Assembly: GCA_025991245.1 (NCBI GenBank)
Contig: BQMJ01000046.1
Location: forward strand, 62,001 to 126,000
Direction of reading: 5' to 3'
DNA from: Galdieria partita
Lineage: Eukaryota > Rhodophyta > Bangiophyceae > Galdieriales > Galdieriaceae
DNA: 64,000 nt
Part shown: positions 22,526 to 33,982 of the stretch, piece after piece
Position numbering within the stretch: position 1 is the stretch's first letter
Layout of the letters: every line of letters begins with the position of its first letter
Notes under the pieces: model-generated
Told to the model about the DNA's origin: nothing
Databases searched by the model: none
Seen by the model: only the letters and a program-made list of their open reading frames with translations
Made by a program: the position numbers and the translations under genes

Positions 22526-23872
22526 ATGAGCATTTGCAAAAGATGTGGCTTTGTTTCTCCGCACCACTGGGGTTTTAAAGGAAGAGGGTATGACAAGGCA
22601 TCCTTGAAGCAATCTTCTCTGTACGGAAACAGGATTGTTTCAAAAAAACTTTTCAAACTGGTACTACCTGTTGGTCTTCGTCTCAACAAATTGAGTTGTA
22701 CTATAGAAAGCTTGAAAAGCAACCAAGTTACTTTGAAATATGTTCCGGTAGTTGACAAGTTTCAAGCAGCTGTTTCAGTAAGTATGTTTCAGTTTGTAGT
22801 GTGTTTACATTCAATTGTTGTGTAGAAGCTTTTTGCTGAAAGTAATTCAGAGTCCCTTCAACAACTACTTGCAGAAGATTGCATTTGGAAGAATTCCATA
22901 AAGACAGTAAAGGGAAAGCAAGATGTTATTGGTCTTTTTATGAGATTAGTTTCATTTTTGGTTGAACCTGCAATATATCTTGTTGAAAGTTCAGATGGGA
23001 GGTTGAGATTTTCAAACGAGGGAAACTCAAAGGTTTTTTTGCATTGGACAATTTCCGCTACATGGCCAATTTTATGGAAGCCAGTCGTCACGTACTCTGG
23101 TTATTCTTTATTAGTATGGAATGAACAAGGTCTCGTTGAATATATTGAAGATTTTCCCAGTACTCCACCTTGGAAAATTTTGTGGGATGTTTTGAACTCT
23201 GCTCGCTATATCTATTTTGCAGTTGTAGCTGATCCTCCAGAAAATGTTTGTGGTAATAGAAAGTTGATCCGAAACAGTAGAAACTATACACTATGGGAGG
23301 AAATCTCACATGTTAGATGGGAATACACTAGTAATCAGGTGGAATCCTTGGAAGGTGTCTTTTCTTGTTTTCCTGTTCTTCCAATTGAAATATTCACGGA
23401 TAAGTTTACTCGGAATGAAACCATATTTTGGACAACGCCTCTTTTTTTTAAAGTGAATACTGATTCCTTATCCGAAGAGATGACCTGGAGTTTTCCTTAT
23501 CCCGTCCGCTTCGCCATGAGGCACTGTGACATGCAACCTGGTGTTAGAAGGAGACAAATATCTGCAGGGAGGAGAGTTGCTTCCAAGGCATGGTTCGGAG
23601 ATATAACCAGTGAAAAGTTAGTTAAACTTGTTGAAGATTTCATCAACTGTTTGGTAAGTTTTGTTACAAGCGAGGGCACCAGTTGGCTCATGCAATGATA
23701 GAAAGTGGATGGTTTATTGAGTGGATCACGTTCGACAAAAAATTTAGAAATTTGGTGGGAAAGTCCAAATTGTTATTTAGGATTTAATCGTTTTGGTCAA
23801 CTAACTTTGGCCATGTATCGAAGTGGGTTGATTCGTACTAGCTTTATTACTTGTTACCTCCCTTCTGAGTAA
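22526..23872 (+). CDS. DUF2358/NTF2-like conserved protein
   Basis: Three exons, 22526..22777, 22826..23653 and 23702..23872, all phase 0; 416 residues. The middle part resembles the NTF2-like DUF2358 family of plants and algae: an early LLAEDCIWKNSIKTVKGKQ helix-strand, FLHWTISATWPILWKP, and YSLLVWNEQGLVEYIEDF ending the fold. The first ~70 residues are rich in Ser, Lys and Arg with few acidic residues, which could be a plastid transit peptide. The C-terminal ~150 residues contain RFAMRHCDMQPG and many aromatics and are not assigned. No enzyme function is known for this family; a chloroplast role is inferred only from the N terminus. Confidence 0.72.
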
Positions 23873-23919
23873 ATAGAAATTGTATTTGCTTTTACGAATA
23901 TATATTTTAACTTGTTGAA

Positions 23920-26900
23920 ATGCAACCTTTGCAAAGTCGTGTTCTTCAGACTATCGAAGCGCACTCTTCACGCGTAGAAAGTTCTTTGCGAGAAGAAAGA
24001 AGGCAGATAGAAAGTGGACAGGTGTTGGAAGACGCCGTTTTATTTTTTGAAAAACGTGAAACTTCAGATATTATTCTGTCCGAAGCAAGAAAAGTACTTG
24101 CCGCATTGAGAAGAAACCCTCGTTTCGCCCAACCTGGTGTGGCTGATCTCCCCAACGGTTCAGTATATTTATTAAGTTCTACCTTCGGAGGAGTGAATAG
24201 AAGTGGAGATGAAACTCGGATAGTTAAAAGTATAAAACTCTTAAGAAACGCATTTGCCAGCGAGTCCTGGCCAAAGGATCCACGGACTGTATTCAAACCT
24301 TTTGTCGACCTCTTAAGAACAGAAGACCTTCCAGGAAATATTATTTCTACTGTGTTGTCGTCTTTAAACAGATTGATTGTTTATCGTGTTCCTTCAGCGC
24401 TTGCCAAACTATCAGGTAACTCGTGTTGTGAGGAGGCGTCAAAGTCAGTCGAGGATATTGTGGAGACTGTTTCAGGTTTGCGTTTTAGTGGTTTTGATTC
24501 GAGTACAGACGACGTCGTTATGAGTCGTATTTGTGAGTTGATGTCCCACTGTGTGAAGAGTCCGGAAGGTGAATACTTGTCCAATGAAGCTTTAGTACGT
24601 TGTATTGAAGCATTTCTTCGGGTGTGCTCTCCACGAGGAAAGAAGCGCTCAGAATGTTCGCGAAAAGTTGCCGAGTCATATCTGCGAACCGTAATCAGCC
24701 ATATCTTTTCGAGAGCTTCCTTTTTGATTCAAGAAAGTGTGTTTGAACACAGCAATATGAGAGAAGCCAAATCTTTGGGTGCTTCATCACAAGATGACAA
24801 AGAGGAGCAGAATGTGACAAAACAGAGCCCTAGTCCTATAGCCACTGAAGAAAAGCCAACATATACTCATCCACCTCATATACGATACAACTATCGATCA
24901 CTTGCCTGGTTTTTATCGCTTGGTGCACGCATGGTTGACCCTATAATAACTCAGAATATTGAGGAACGCCTGATTGGATTGCAACTGCTGGAGATAGCTT
25001 TGCACTCTGCTCCGAAAGGTTCATTAGCCCAAATGCCATCGCTTCGAAGAATTCTGTTAAGAGATGTTTGTCGAGCATTATTGCGTTGCTTAGGAATGTT
25101 GAATGATCCATCAATAGTAATTGCCGCATCATTTAGTACAGTTCTTTGTCTAATCAATACCTTGGGTCCCTATTCTACTCCTTTGATTCAAATGATTCTT
25201 ATTCGAATTGCACGTTCATTTTTGGTTAAAGAGGAGAATGAAGATGGAAATGGCTATAATAGTGTTCATCCAACAATTAGTCCAGTGACTAGAGAAATTG
25301 CCCTCGACTCTCTTGCGGCATTGTTACAGAAGCAAGGCTTTTTATCTGCAGCGTATGCAGTCTTAGATTGTCAACTGAATGAGTCAGATGCTGTTCAACC
25401 TCTTTTAGAAGCACTTTCAGAAGAAACTGTCTTAACAGGCGATGGAAAATTGTCTTCAAGTGGTTATATCAGCTTTGAAATTTTCTTAACTTGTATGGAC
25501 ACTCTTGCAACTCGTTCCTTTGTTCCTGGTGACTCTGATATCGACCGTATTTTTGGTTTTGTCCATCGAGTTCCAGATATTTCTATAGAGCAAATGCGTG
25601 CAAAGAAGAGGTTAAAGAAGAGAATTGACGAGCTTGTGAAGGAATTCAATTCGGTGGGACCTTCAACTAATGGGATGCAAGTAATTGATATCATTCGTAA
25701 GCATGATTTGCTTGCTCAAGTATCCGTGTCGAGTTCCCCCAAAAGCACATCGAGTCCCCCATCATCTCCTAGTCGATTTTCTCCAAAGTCTCCAATACTT
25801 TCCAGTTTTCATGATATCGATGTAACCAAAGCAGCTGCTGCTTTCTTACGTTTCACCCCAGGCCTGAACAAAACAACTATTGGAGCATGTTTGGGGGAAC
25901 CAGACGAAATATCCATGAAAATCTTGAAGAGTTATGTTAGACTCTTCGATTTCAAGAAGAGACCCTTTACGACCAGTCTTCGTGTTTTCCTCGAATCTTT
26001 TCGACTGCCAGGTGAAGCACAGAAAATCGATAGAATTTTGCAGTCCTTCTCGGAACATTTTTATGAGCAAAATAAGAACAGTGCACCATTTAGCTCAGCA
26101 GATGCTGCTCATGTCTTGGCATTTGCTTGTATCATGTTGAATACTGATCAACATAATTCTTCGATAAAAAAGAAGATGACTTTGGAAGAGTTTATATCGA
26201 ATAGTCGTGGAATCAATGATGGACATGATCTTCCAAGAGAGTTTTTAAGAGAAGTTTATGCAAGTATTTCGAGTGTAGAGATTAGAATGAGTGATGAATC
26301 GGGTTTGCATGCACTAACAGAAGATCATTGGGATGAACAGCTGAGAAAGATGGGTATTGATCCGGAAAGCGGCGAGAGTAACAATATGTTGGCATTTCCT
26401 TCACCAGCAAAAGCCAAAGAATTTGACGAAGATGTCTTCTTGATAGCTTGGAAGCCAATGTTGACAGCAACTTGTAGGGCACTTGGAGCAGCGAAGGATG
26501 GCGACCAAGTTCAATCCGCAATTGAAGGATTTTTAGGAATTGCACGTCTAGCAACAGTGTTTAGACAGTCTGAACCTGTTGATCAAGTTATTATAGGACT
26601 CTCTTCAGCATCCAAACTTCGTGAAGGAGATTTACATCATTGCTTCCTTTCGTTTGGCTTAAGTATCAATTGTCAAATGGCGGCGGTGGCATTGTATGGA
26701 ATCGCACGTCAGTGTGGGGATTGCATTCGAGAAAGTGGTTGGGAAGCTTTACTAACTTGCACGATGAGGTTGCACCTCTTGAAACTTCTTCCATTGAATT
26801 TGGAACATCTTTTATTTGGTGATGGAGAAGAACTCGTTGACTTGGATGGAAATCCGTTACCAGCAAGTAGCATTATTCCTTATTGGTGGCCAGGTTACTA

Positions 26901-28722
26901 TGATTCCAGTCATTCAGTTGGGACAAATGAAAGCTCTTGTCAACATTCCAGCACCGATTCTTCACCTTTGTCAGGAAATAACACGAGTAAATTGTCGTCT
27001 GTACTTAGTGCCTTTGGCGGCTTATTTGGGTTTGGAGGAGTGGACTCCAGTGATGACGAAATGGATGATGAAAACAGTCTTCAAGTTCCCGATTTTCTTA
27101 TTCGTACTTCTGCAGAAGAAATGGAAGCGGAGAAACTTGGTAAAAAGTGTATCGGAGATTGTAGAATAGACGAAATTTTTATTACAGATAGTCGATTTCT
27201 TAGGACAGAGTCAATCGTCGCGTTGATGAAAGGATTATATAGGATAATTAATCAGCTGATTGCACCTTTGAGTGAAAGTGTTCCCTCACGACAATCTTCT
27301 GAGAAAGATGATTCGCAAGGTACATATTCCAAAACTGTTGCTGATAACAGTAATGGTAGTGGCTGCACGAGCAGTCATATGAAGGAATGGGAAGCATTTA
27401 AAGTTGTTACAAAGGAAGATTTTGCTGCTCGAGAGTGTGGAGTTTCTTTTTGTATTGATTTGATGCGCGAAATGTTATTAAGGAACAGGGACCGTTTATT
27501 TCTTCTATGGCCCTATTGTTATGAAATTCTGGAGAGTATATTGAGTCCTTCCACAGAACCTTGCCCTTCACTTGAAAGAGCTACTGTGACTCTTTTACGT
27601 ATAGTTCTTCGCTATGGCCATCGAGAGGAACTTTCCATGGAGATTTTTCGCTGTCTTAATCTTTTCGTGAAGTTGGAGTCGAGAAGCTTTGAGTCTGTAT
27701 CGGAGCGAATTGCTGCAGGTTTATATCACATCTGTAGAATTCACGTTGCACAGATCGAATGTACCTCGAGTTGGCATACTCTTTTATCCCTTTTAGAAAG
27801 TCTGGCACGTTGTTCCTCTCCAGCGAATATATTTGGATTTGAAACCATTGCATTTCTTTTAGAGTCAAAGGATAATCGTATCTACCATGAAACATTTGCG
27901 AATTGGCTCGATGCCGTTTTAGCCTATACGGAAGCTCCTATTCCAATAGCAGTGCGTGCAGTGGAATGTCTTTATATTTTGGCTGGATATCTTCCCCATG
28001 TTCTTAGTAATGTCAAAGATTCCTGGCACTATACTCAAGGCAGTAGCATGAACAACACTGAATTGTCAGATGTGATATCGACAACTTATGACGTAAAGTG
28101 CAAAGCGTGGAATGAGTTTTGGTCTCCTTTGTTAAGCGCTTATTGTTGTCTCTGCTTGGATGACAGATCAGAAGTTCGCAATCAGGCATTCCTTTCATTT
28201 GAAAAGTTCCTTACCACAGCGCAGCAGCTACAAGACTTGTGTGGGAAAGATTGGACGTGCTTGTTTTATGACCTTTTGTTGCCACTTTCTTGTGACTTGA
28301 TTGTGCAAAGAAAATTCATTCAAAATGTGGCTAGTGGAGATAAGTTATCGAGAAAAGTTCAAGCCAAAGTTCCAACTTTGGTTTCCAAAATGTTTCTTCT
28401 TTATCACGGAACTCTCAGTCAATTGTTAAGTACCGAGGATTTTGAAAAACTCTGGCTCAAAATACTTTCCAATTTGGGCTGGATTTTAAAACAACGAGAT
28501 GATGATGATATGTTGGCTGATCAAATATACGAGGCTACAAAGAATTTGGTACTGGTTCTTTATGCTGATGGTACGATATCTCCGAGCGAAAATGAAAATT
28601 CATTGTGGAAAAAAACACTTGCCGTAACCACAGCGGTTGTTCCGGATATTGAAAGCCATATAAAGCAACGAAGTCGAGCCCAATCCATGGATGAATCAAC
28701 TAGTGTCCTCGAGAAGAACTAA
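23920..28722 (+). CDS. Large ARF guanine-nucleotide exchange factor, GBF1/GNOM type
   Basis: Intronless 1600-residue protein. The Sec7 domain spans about residues 637-790 and has the catalytic glutamic finger in FRLPGEAQK (Glu ~699), then FACIMLNTDQHN and MTLEEFI. The N-terminal region (~1-400) fits the DCB and HUS helical domains, with NYRSLAWFL and NEALVRCIEAFLR. The long C-terminal part fits the HDS alpha-solenoid repeats. By family knowledge it activates ARF GTPases at the Golgi. Low-complexity Ser/Pro linkers occur near residues 600-630 and 1010-1050. The stop codon overlaps the convergent zinc-ribbon gene by 4 bp. An uninterrupted 4.8-kb coding frame is notable beside the many-exon channel gene. 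Confidence 0.95.
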   Translation: MQPLQSRVLQTIEAHSSRVESSLREERRQIESGQVLEDAVLFFEKRETSDIILSEARKVLAALRRNPRFAQPGVADLPNGSVYLLSSTFGGVNRSGDETRIVKSIKLLRNAFASESWPKDPRTVFKPFVDLLRTEDLPGNIISTVLSSLNRLIVYRVPSALAKLSGNSCCEEASKSVEDIVETVSGLRFSGFDSSTDDVVMSRICELMSHCVKSPEGEYLSNEALVRCIEAFLRVCSPRGKKRSECSRKVAESYLRTVISHIFSRASFLIQESVFEHSNMREAKSLGASSQDDKEEQNVTKQSPSPIATEEKPTYTHPPHIRYNYRSLAWFLSLGARMVDPIITQNIEERLIGLQLLEIALHSAPKGSLAQMPSLRRILLRDVCRALLRCLGMLNDPSIVIAASFSTVLCLINTLGPYSTPLIQMILIRIARSFLVKEENEDGNGYNSVHPTISPVTREIALDSLAALLQKQGFLSAAYAVLDCQLNESDAVQPLLEALSEETVLTGDGKLSSSGYISFEIFLTCMDTLATRSFVPGDSDIDRIFGFVHRVPDISIEQMRAKKRLKKRIDELVKEFNSVGPSTNGMQVIDIIRKHDLLAQVSVSSSPKSTSSPPSSPSRFSPKSPILSSFHDIDVTKAAAAFLRFTPGLNKTTIGACLGEPDEISMKILKSYVRLFDFKKRPFTTSLRVFLESFRLPGEAQKIDRILQSFSEHFYEQNKNSAPFSSADAAHVLAFACIMLNTDQHNSSIKKKMTLEEFISNSRGINDGHDLPREFLREVYASISSVEIRMSDESGLHALTEDHWDEQLRKMGIDPESGESNNMLAFPSPAKAKEFDEDVFLIAWKPMLTATCRALGAAKDGDQVQSAIEGFLGIARLATVFRQSEPVDQVIIGLSSASKLREGDLHHCFLSFGLSINCQMAAVALYGIARQCGDCIRESGWEALLTCTMRLHLLKLLPLNLEHLLFGDGEELVDLDGNPLPASSIIPYWWPGYYDSSHSVGTNESSCQHSSTDSSPLSGNNTSKLSSVLSAFGGLFGFGGVDSSDDEMDDENSLQVPDFLIRTSAEEMEAEKLGKKCIGDCRIDEIFITDSRFLRTESIVALMKGLYRIINQLIAPLSESVPSRQSSEKDDSQGTYSKTVADNSNGSGCTSSHMKEWEAFKVVTKEDFAARECGVSFCIDLMREMLLRNRDRLFLLWPYCYEILESILSPSTEPCPSLERATVTLLRIVLRYGHREELSMEIFRCLNLFVKLESRSFESVSERIAAGLYHICRIHVAQIECTSSWHTLLSLLESLARCSSPANIFGFETIAFLLESKDNRIYHETFANWLDAVLAYTEAPIPIAVRAVECLYILAGYLPHVLSNVKDSWHYTQGSSMNNTELSDVISTTYDVKCKAWNEFWSPLLSAYCCLCLDDRSEVRNQAFLSFEKFLTTAQQLQDLCGKDWTCLFYDLLLPLSCDLIVQRKFIQNVASGDKLSRKVQAKVPTLVSKMFLLYHGTLSQLLSTEDFEKLWLKILSNLGWILKQRDDDDMLADQIYEATKNLVLVLYADGTISPSENENSLWKKTLAVTTAVVPDIESHIKQRSRAQSMDESTSVLEKN

Positions 28723-29662
28723 GATAGTTGGGACGGATGTACGTTACGAAGGCTGCGAACCTTTTGTAAATTGGATAAAAAGGATGAAAGTTGTTCATTA
28801 ATACCAGTCCATTCTTGCATGTTTCCTGACTGCGACAACGTTGCCTGAAGTAGGTCAATTTTTCCTAGCAAAGCGGCTTCCGTTTTTCTTAAAATACTAT
28901 CGCCACTGTTCACTACATCCAGTGAGTTGGTTGCTGCTCCATCCGAAGTAATTCTCGGACGTTTATTTTCTAAACTGTCCACGTCTGCAACTTCTCCACT
29001 TGCTCTATTCTCTACTTGCATTTCACGCTGGTGGTTCTCTTCACGAAATTGTTGACAAGACACACAAAATAAAGCCCCTTGATCATCTCGCATAAGTGGA
29101 CAAGCACACTAAAAAACAACCTTAGTCCCAGCAAAGCGACGATACTTGAACTCACCTGCGGATTGGGACAGTTCGTATCCAACAATGTCCAACCTTGAAG
29201 CAGTTTCTCTCCAATTTGTCTACTGACGCGGTCAGAATCTCGTTGAAACTCACGAATGTAGTCTGTTTCTAAAGACGAAAAGAACTGTCCTTGGTCATTG
29301 GCTCCATTAACTTGTTCTTCGTGCGAAACTGCCAACGAGGACCGAACATGGGTCGGTAAACCACTCTCTTGGTGAATACCAGAGGACTCCAACGGGTTGA
29401 TGCTGCGAACAACTTGCGCCCGACAATGACAACACATAGTCACGCCAGTGTTTCTATTTCTTACCAACGGTGTGTTACAGTTGGCCAACGGACAGACGTC
29501 ACCTACTACACAGCACACATAAGTTGCCTGTATCCAATCGTTTCTGAACAACTCACGCAGTGTCCACCCTTCCAACAAGAGACGAGAAATCTCAGCAATT
29601 GCGGTGTCTCTATTATTTTGAGTTGCAGCCACATTGTTTGCTTCTTCTAAACTACGCGCCAT
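28719..29662 (-). CDS. Duplicated zinc-ribbon protein (ZNRD2/SSSCA1 family)
   Basis: Two exons, complement(28719..29108, 29156..29662), phase-0 intron of 47 nt; 298 residues. The second domain is a clear autoantigen-p27/ZNRD2 ribbon: IGEKLLQGWTLLDTNCPNP, then CPLM and LFCVSC. The N-terminal half repeats the pattern as ISRLLLEGWTLRELF, then CPLANCNTPLVRN and MCCHC. The C-terminal tail is a predicted coiled coil (about residues 230-298) with an acidic-basic linker containing KRPR. Family members are small zinc-binding proteins linked to the ER or spindle; the function is poorly known. A doubled arrangement is unusual for the family as I know it. Confidence 0.78.
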
Positions 29663-29755
29663 GGAACAATTTCAATCCACAACCAACTTTAGGAATTCAG
29701 GGTATAGTACACTATTTATTTTGTCAACTAGACAATTCTATTCATCAAGCCTTTG

Positions 29756-30478
29756 TTAAGCTAGACGTCTCCTGTTTTGATTATTAAAATTGCTCCAAGA
29801 AACCTTCTTCGCCATATCTGTTGCCAAGCTAGTCAACGCCTTCATCAAACTTTTTCGCTTTCGACGTGTTGTAGATATTCCATCCAAAGTGTCGTCACTT
29901 TTGCCAGTAAGACTTGAAGTTGTCAACCACTCTCCTCCTGAAAACTTTCCGAATCGTGAACCGCCACTACCACGAGGCATATCAGCACCGCTACCAGGAA
30001 GTACACTATCGTTTACAGAAAGAGAAGTAATGAAACCTAAAGGAACCAACCATACTTCCACAGCGAAGAACGAAAAAAGAGGTAAAACAGGACTAAGCTC
30101 ATAAGACTCCAACAAATGAGGCTGATTTAAGAAGAAACGCATCCAGCCAACGTTATTCAGAATAAAAATGACCACACATGAGAGAAAAATAGGGGAACGA
30201 AGCTCAATAAATGGAAAACCTCTTAAAAGTATAAAATACAGTAAGTGTGCTGCAACTCCTAAAGAAACATAAAGGAAAGGAAAACGTTCCCAAACCCACA
30301 AGAGTCCGTGGATAACAAGGTTTAACTGGATAAAGAACCTCAACACCTTTTTAGCAGTTGTCGTATATTCTTCAGTGAGTTCTGCTAGATAATACAAACC
30401 ACAAGCCACACTTAGTGACAAAAAGGCTATCAAAAGATATCCTGATAACCAGACGAGTAAAACAAAAAACGAAATCAT
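29756..30478 (-). CDS. SVP26: TEX261/SVP26 ER-Golgi cargo adaptor
   Basis: Single exon, 240 residues. Svp26/TEX261 is a small multispan protein that sorts glycosyltransferases into COPII vesicles. Signatures: four hydrophobic helices in the first 150 residues, with ACGLYYLAELTEEYT after the first, WERFPFLYVSLGV, and LRGFPFIELRSPIFLSC. PLGFITSLSVNDSVLPG follows the last helix. The basic, Ser/Gly-rich tail (residues 165-240) is longer than in the yeast protein and probably cytosolic. Confidence 0.9.
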   Translation of the reverse strand: MISFFVLLVWLSGYLLIAFLSLSVACGLYYLAELTEEYTTTAKKVLRFFIQLNLVIHGLLWVWERFPFLYVSLGVAAHLLYFILLRGFPFIELRSPIFLSCVVIFILNNVGWMRFFLNQPHLLESYELSPVLPLFSFFAVEVWLVPLGFITSLSVNDSVLPGSGADMPRGSGGSRFGKFSGGEWLTTSSLTGKSDDTLDGISTTRRKRKSLMKALTSLATDMAKKVSWSNFNNQNRRRLA

Positions 30479-30634
30479 CGTTTCAAAAAGCTGAAATAGG
30501 GCAAACGAATCCTTTGGCGCTTGGCATTTTCCTTCATCACTTTATTCAAAGATGCGAACTAGGAAGCCTAAATTTTCTTCAACGCTTCGTTTTGACAAAA
30601 CTCTTCATGAAGCGCTACAATATAAAATGGTGAA

Positions 30635-31462
30635 TCAACTAGAGTTGCCATTTCTGACACATTCATCAAGACGATCAAGCAGCACTTTTCCGGTCTTTTT
30701 CATAATGGTTAGCAATCTTGCCAGTTCTACTGCATCCAGTAATCCAAAAGAACATACGTAACAAATATCGCCATTTGCGTCTACCGCCACAGAAAGCCTT
30801 CCTCTTGAACAAGTCTCCTCTTGTACGCTTGGATCCAACACAAAATGACTTCCAATTAGCGAAAATGTAAGAAAAATAGGAGCTCCTTCTACTTTTAAAT
30901 TGTCACATGCACTTGGGTTATCGTCTATTTCTAATTCAAAAGTACCTTCACTTTGTTGAATATTTACACGTGGAATGAGTGTCGTAGACAAAGCTGTCCT
31001 AGTTGCCATACCAATAGCATCAAGCATATTACCTCCTGTATCCAACACAAGGATATCAACCTTAAAAACCCAACAAAACTTTCCAGGGACAAGTTTTAGT
31101 CTCTCATCGTCAAAAACACTTGCTGCCGAATACGCACTTTCCAGAGCTTTTTGCAATTCTGAACTCCAATTTTCAGCTTCTCTTCCTAGGAAATCCGCAC
31201 TAGCACTACCTGAACATTCCACAGTGAAATAAATGTGAACGTTCTCAGTAGAACTCTCCGCTGTTTCTCCAACTTCCACCTTGACACCTACAAGAACTTC
31301 AGTCTCACCGAGTCGAAGTCTCGAAGAACCCGAAGCTGAAGGCAACACTCCAACTTGCAATGATATGGGACGATATTCATACAAGCTTCTCCCATCAAGA
31401 CGAGTTCCAGTTTCAACAGTCTCCAAAAGATAAGATCTTTCTGCCTTGGACACAGCAAACAT
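30635..31462 (-). CDS. RRP42: Exosome complex component Rrp42 (EXOSC7)
   Basis: Single exon, 275 residues, the family's usual length. Rrp42 is one of the six inactive RNase PH subunits of the eukaryotic exosome ring. Matching blocks: RLDGRSLYEYRPISLQ, RLRLGETEVLVGVKVEVGE, SAYSAASVFDDERLKLVPGK, LDTGGNMLDAIGMATRTAL and DANGDICYVC. The catalytic Asp pair of bacterial RNase PH is not evident, in line with its structural role. The start is 139 bp from that of the divergent dehydratase gene. Confidence 0.93.
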   Translation of the reverse strand: MFAVSKAERSYLLETVETGTRLDGRSLYEYRPISLQVGVLPSASGSSRLRLGETEVLVGVKVEVGETAESSTENVHIYFTVECSGSASADFLGREAENWSSELQKALESAYSAASVFDDERLKLVPGKFCWVFKVDILVLDTGGNMLDAIGMATRTALSTTLIPRVNIQQSEGTFELEIDDNPSACDNLKVEGAPIFLTFSLIGSHFVLDPSVQEETCSRGRLSVAVDANGDICYVCSFGLLDAVELARLLTIMKKTGKVLLDRLDECVRNGNSS

Positions 31463-31601
31463 AACAAACGTAAATTTTTTAATGTAAATATGTACCCAAA
31501 AGTGCTCTTATCAAGAAAGTGAATGATCCCATTCCCGAGACAGCGTTCTGGTCATGTTTCAAGAAATGTCACACGGCGTCAATTGGCCATAACAGTTTTT
31601 C

Positions 31602-32656
31602 ATGAACCAACAAACAGAGAGCCTCGTAGATAATATAATTACTGCCGAGTCAAGGCTATTGCAACTTCGAGCCAATAACGAACTGTTTATTAGACGCACA
31701 CCACTAGATCTTTCCCATTCTCTGAGCAAGGAACTCCAGGCTCGGGTATATCTTAAATTGGAATCGGAACAGGTTACTGGTACCTTCAAAGTTCGTGGAG
31801 CGTTCAATAAGCTGTCAAGTCTTCATCCAATCAATAATCATTCAACTGTCGTAACAGCTTCTACTGGAAATCATGGTGCTGCTGTGGCTCACGCAGGTTC
31901 AGTATTGAAGATTCCCGTTTGCATATTTCTTCCTCGAAATGTACAATCGACCAAAGTTGACAAGTTATCCAATTATGATGTAGTACTTCAGTATGAAGGA
32001 ATGGACTGTTTAGAAGCAGAAATGGCTGCCAAACGTTATGCCGAAGAACGGGAATTGATCTACATATCTCCTTATAATGATTGGGATGTTGTTGCTGGTC
32101 AAGGCACTATAGCTCCAGAGATCTGTCAACAGTTGGGAAGCAGTTTAGATATTGTTTATGTAACGGTTGGTGGTGGTGGTCTAATTGGTGGAATAGCTGC
32201 TTATTTGAAAGCGATTTCGCCACATTGTCTAGTGATTGGTTGTCTACCAGAAAATTCTCCCGTCATGTATCGTTGTATACAAGCTGGTAAAATTATTGAG
32301 TATCCCTGCAGTGATACTTTATCAGATGCAAGTGCTGGTGGTGTAGAACCAGGTTCGATAACTTTTTCTCTTTGTCAACAGTATGGTAAGTGTCATTATT
32401 GCATCGCATTGAAACGTTTGCTTATATTGACAAAGTGGATGATTATGTATTGGTCAGCGAGGAGGAGATTAGTGAAAACATTCGTTATATGGTAGATAAG
32501 CACAAGAAGATTGTGGAAGGAGCAGCCGCTGTAGCAATTGCTGCTTGTCGCAAAGATCGTCAACGTCACAAATCTCTGAACAAATCCAACTTGAAAATAG
32601 TTGTCGTTGTCTGTGGTTCCAATATTGGCTACGAAACACTTAAGAAGTGCTTATAA
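31602..32656 (+). CDS. PLP-dependent serine/threonine dehydratase or serine racemase-like
   Basis: Exons 31602..32385 and 32436..32656 (phase 1); 334 residues. This is a fold-type II PLP enzyme. The Schiff-base lysine is Lys63 in TFKVRGA, the phosphate-binding Gly-rich loop is at residues 190-193 (GGGGLIGG), and STGNHGAAVA is the substrate-carboxylate loop. The C-terminal CGSNIGYETL takes the place of the usual SGGN segment. There is no ACT regulatory domain after residue 334, so it resembles catabolic L-threonine/L-serine ammonia-lyases or serine racemases rather than biosynthetic threonine deaminase. Which of these it is cannot be decided by eye. Confidence 0.85.
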
Positions 32657-32794
32657 TTATATTTATCCATTCTTAGAAATAAAACACTCATTTAAATGAA
32701 AAGTTGGATCGAAAATGCATCGAGTGTGATTTTGGATGCGACGACTACTTCAATGCAGAAAGTGACCAAAGTTTGAACTAAGATATCTTGTTGT

Positions 32795-33963
32795 ATGTCC
32801 TATTCAGCCTGTAGCTATCCTTCAGCTTTTCTAGTAGATATTACTGTTCTTATGGGAAGTCAAAGAGCGCACGAACATTACAAGCAACTTGGTTCACCCA
32901 AGTGGATATGCGCGCCTATGGTTGATCAGTCCGAGTTACCTTTCCGTTTGTTGTGTAGACGTTATGGAGTACAACTTTGTTACACTCCCATGTTACATAG
33001 CCGAATTTTTCTTGAAGAAGAAAAATACAGAAAGACTCATTTTACTACTTGTGAAACGGACAGACCGCTGGTTGTTCAGTTCTGTGCAAACGATCCTGAT
33101 ATATTTGTACGCGCTGCACAACTCGTGCAACATCAATGTGATGCGGTGGACTTGAATTTAGGATGTCCTCAACATATAGCTAAGAAAGGTTACTACGGGG
33201 CTTTTTTACAAGACAATTGGGAGTTGATTGAAAGATTAGTTTCTACCGCAGCCAACAAACTGTAAGTATTGATTATCAGTCTTTTTGGTTACGTCCACTT
33301 ATTATGAGTCAAGTTTGGTGCCCGTTTGGTGCAAAATAAGAATTTTCGATGATGTAAAGCGAACGATAGAATATGCAAGAATGATTGAAAGAGCTGGTTG
33401 TCATGTGTTGGCTGTGCATGGAAGAACGAGAGAACAGAAAGGAAAAGAACCTGGACCTGCTAATTGGGATACCATTCGTGCTGTTCGAGAAGCACTCTCT
33501 ATTCCGGTATTAGCGAATGGCAATGTTTCCAGTTTACAAGACGCCAAACATTGTTTAGAATATACAGGTTGTTTAGGTGTTTTATCAGCTACACGTTTGT
33601 TAGATAATCCAAAACTTTTTACGAATGATCCAACACCTGATAAGATTACCTTGGCACAAGAATATTTGGAGTTGACAAAACAGTATCCTGTAGAGTTAAC
33701 GATGATAAGAGGACATCTCTTTCGTTTATGGAGACAACTCATGTCGACATCACAAATGCAAAAGTTAGCCACTGCTTCTCGTGTACAAGAAATGGAACAG
33801 TTGATGCAAGTAAGTAATCATTATAGCCACACGGATATTCTATCCTATTCATATGCTATTTATTATTTAGGAATTGAAAAGTCAGCAAGCTCCAAAGTAC
33901 AATGAGAATGAGACTGTAAGAAACGAACTAAAAACCTCCTATGTTCACTATTGTCCAGAATAG
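32795..33963 (+). CDS. DUS1: tRNA-dihydrouridine synthase, Dus1 type
   Basis: Three exons, 32795..33261, 33314..33809 and 33871..33963, phases consistent; 351 residues. It is an FMN enzyme reducing uridines in the tRNA D-loop. The N-terminal [12 protein letters not shown] starts the TIM barrel, and the catalytic Cys is Cys124 in [14 protein letters not shown] follows the first splice, then [17 protein letters not shown] and VLANGNVSS. The small third exon provides the basic-acidic tail. A second Met at residue 20 could be the true start, but no targeting sequence is evident. Its stop lies 19 bp from the convergent PAP2 stop. Confidence 0.93.
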
Positions 33964-33982
33964 GCAGAGACAAGATAAAATA

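Noticed and set aside
22402-22758. Minus-strand frame of 118 codons
   Set aside because: Antisense to the first exon of the DUF2358-like gene, which has consistent phases and family likeness.
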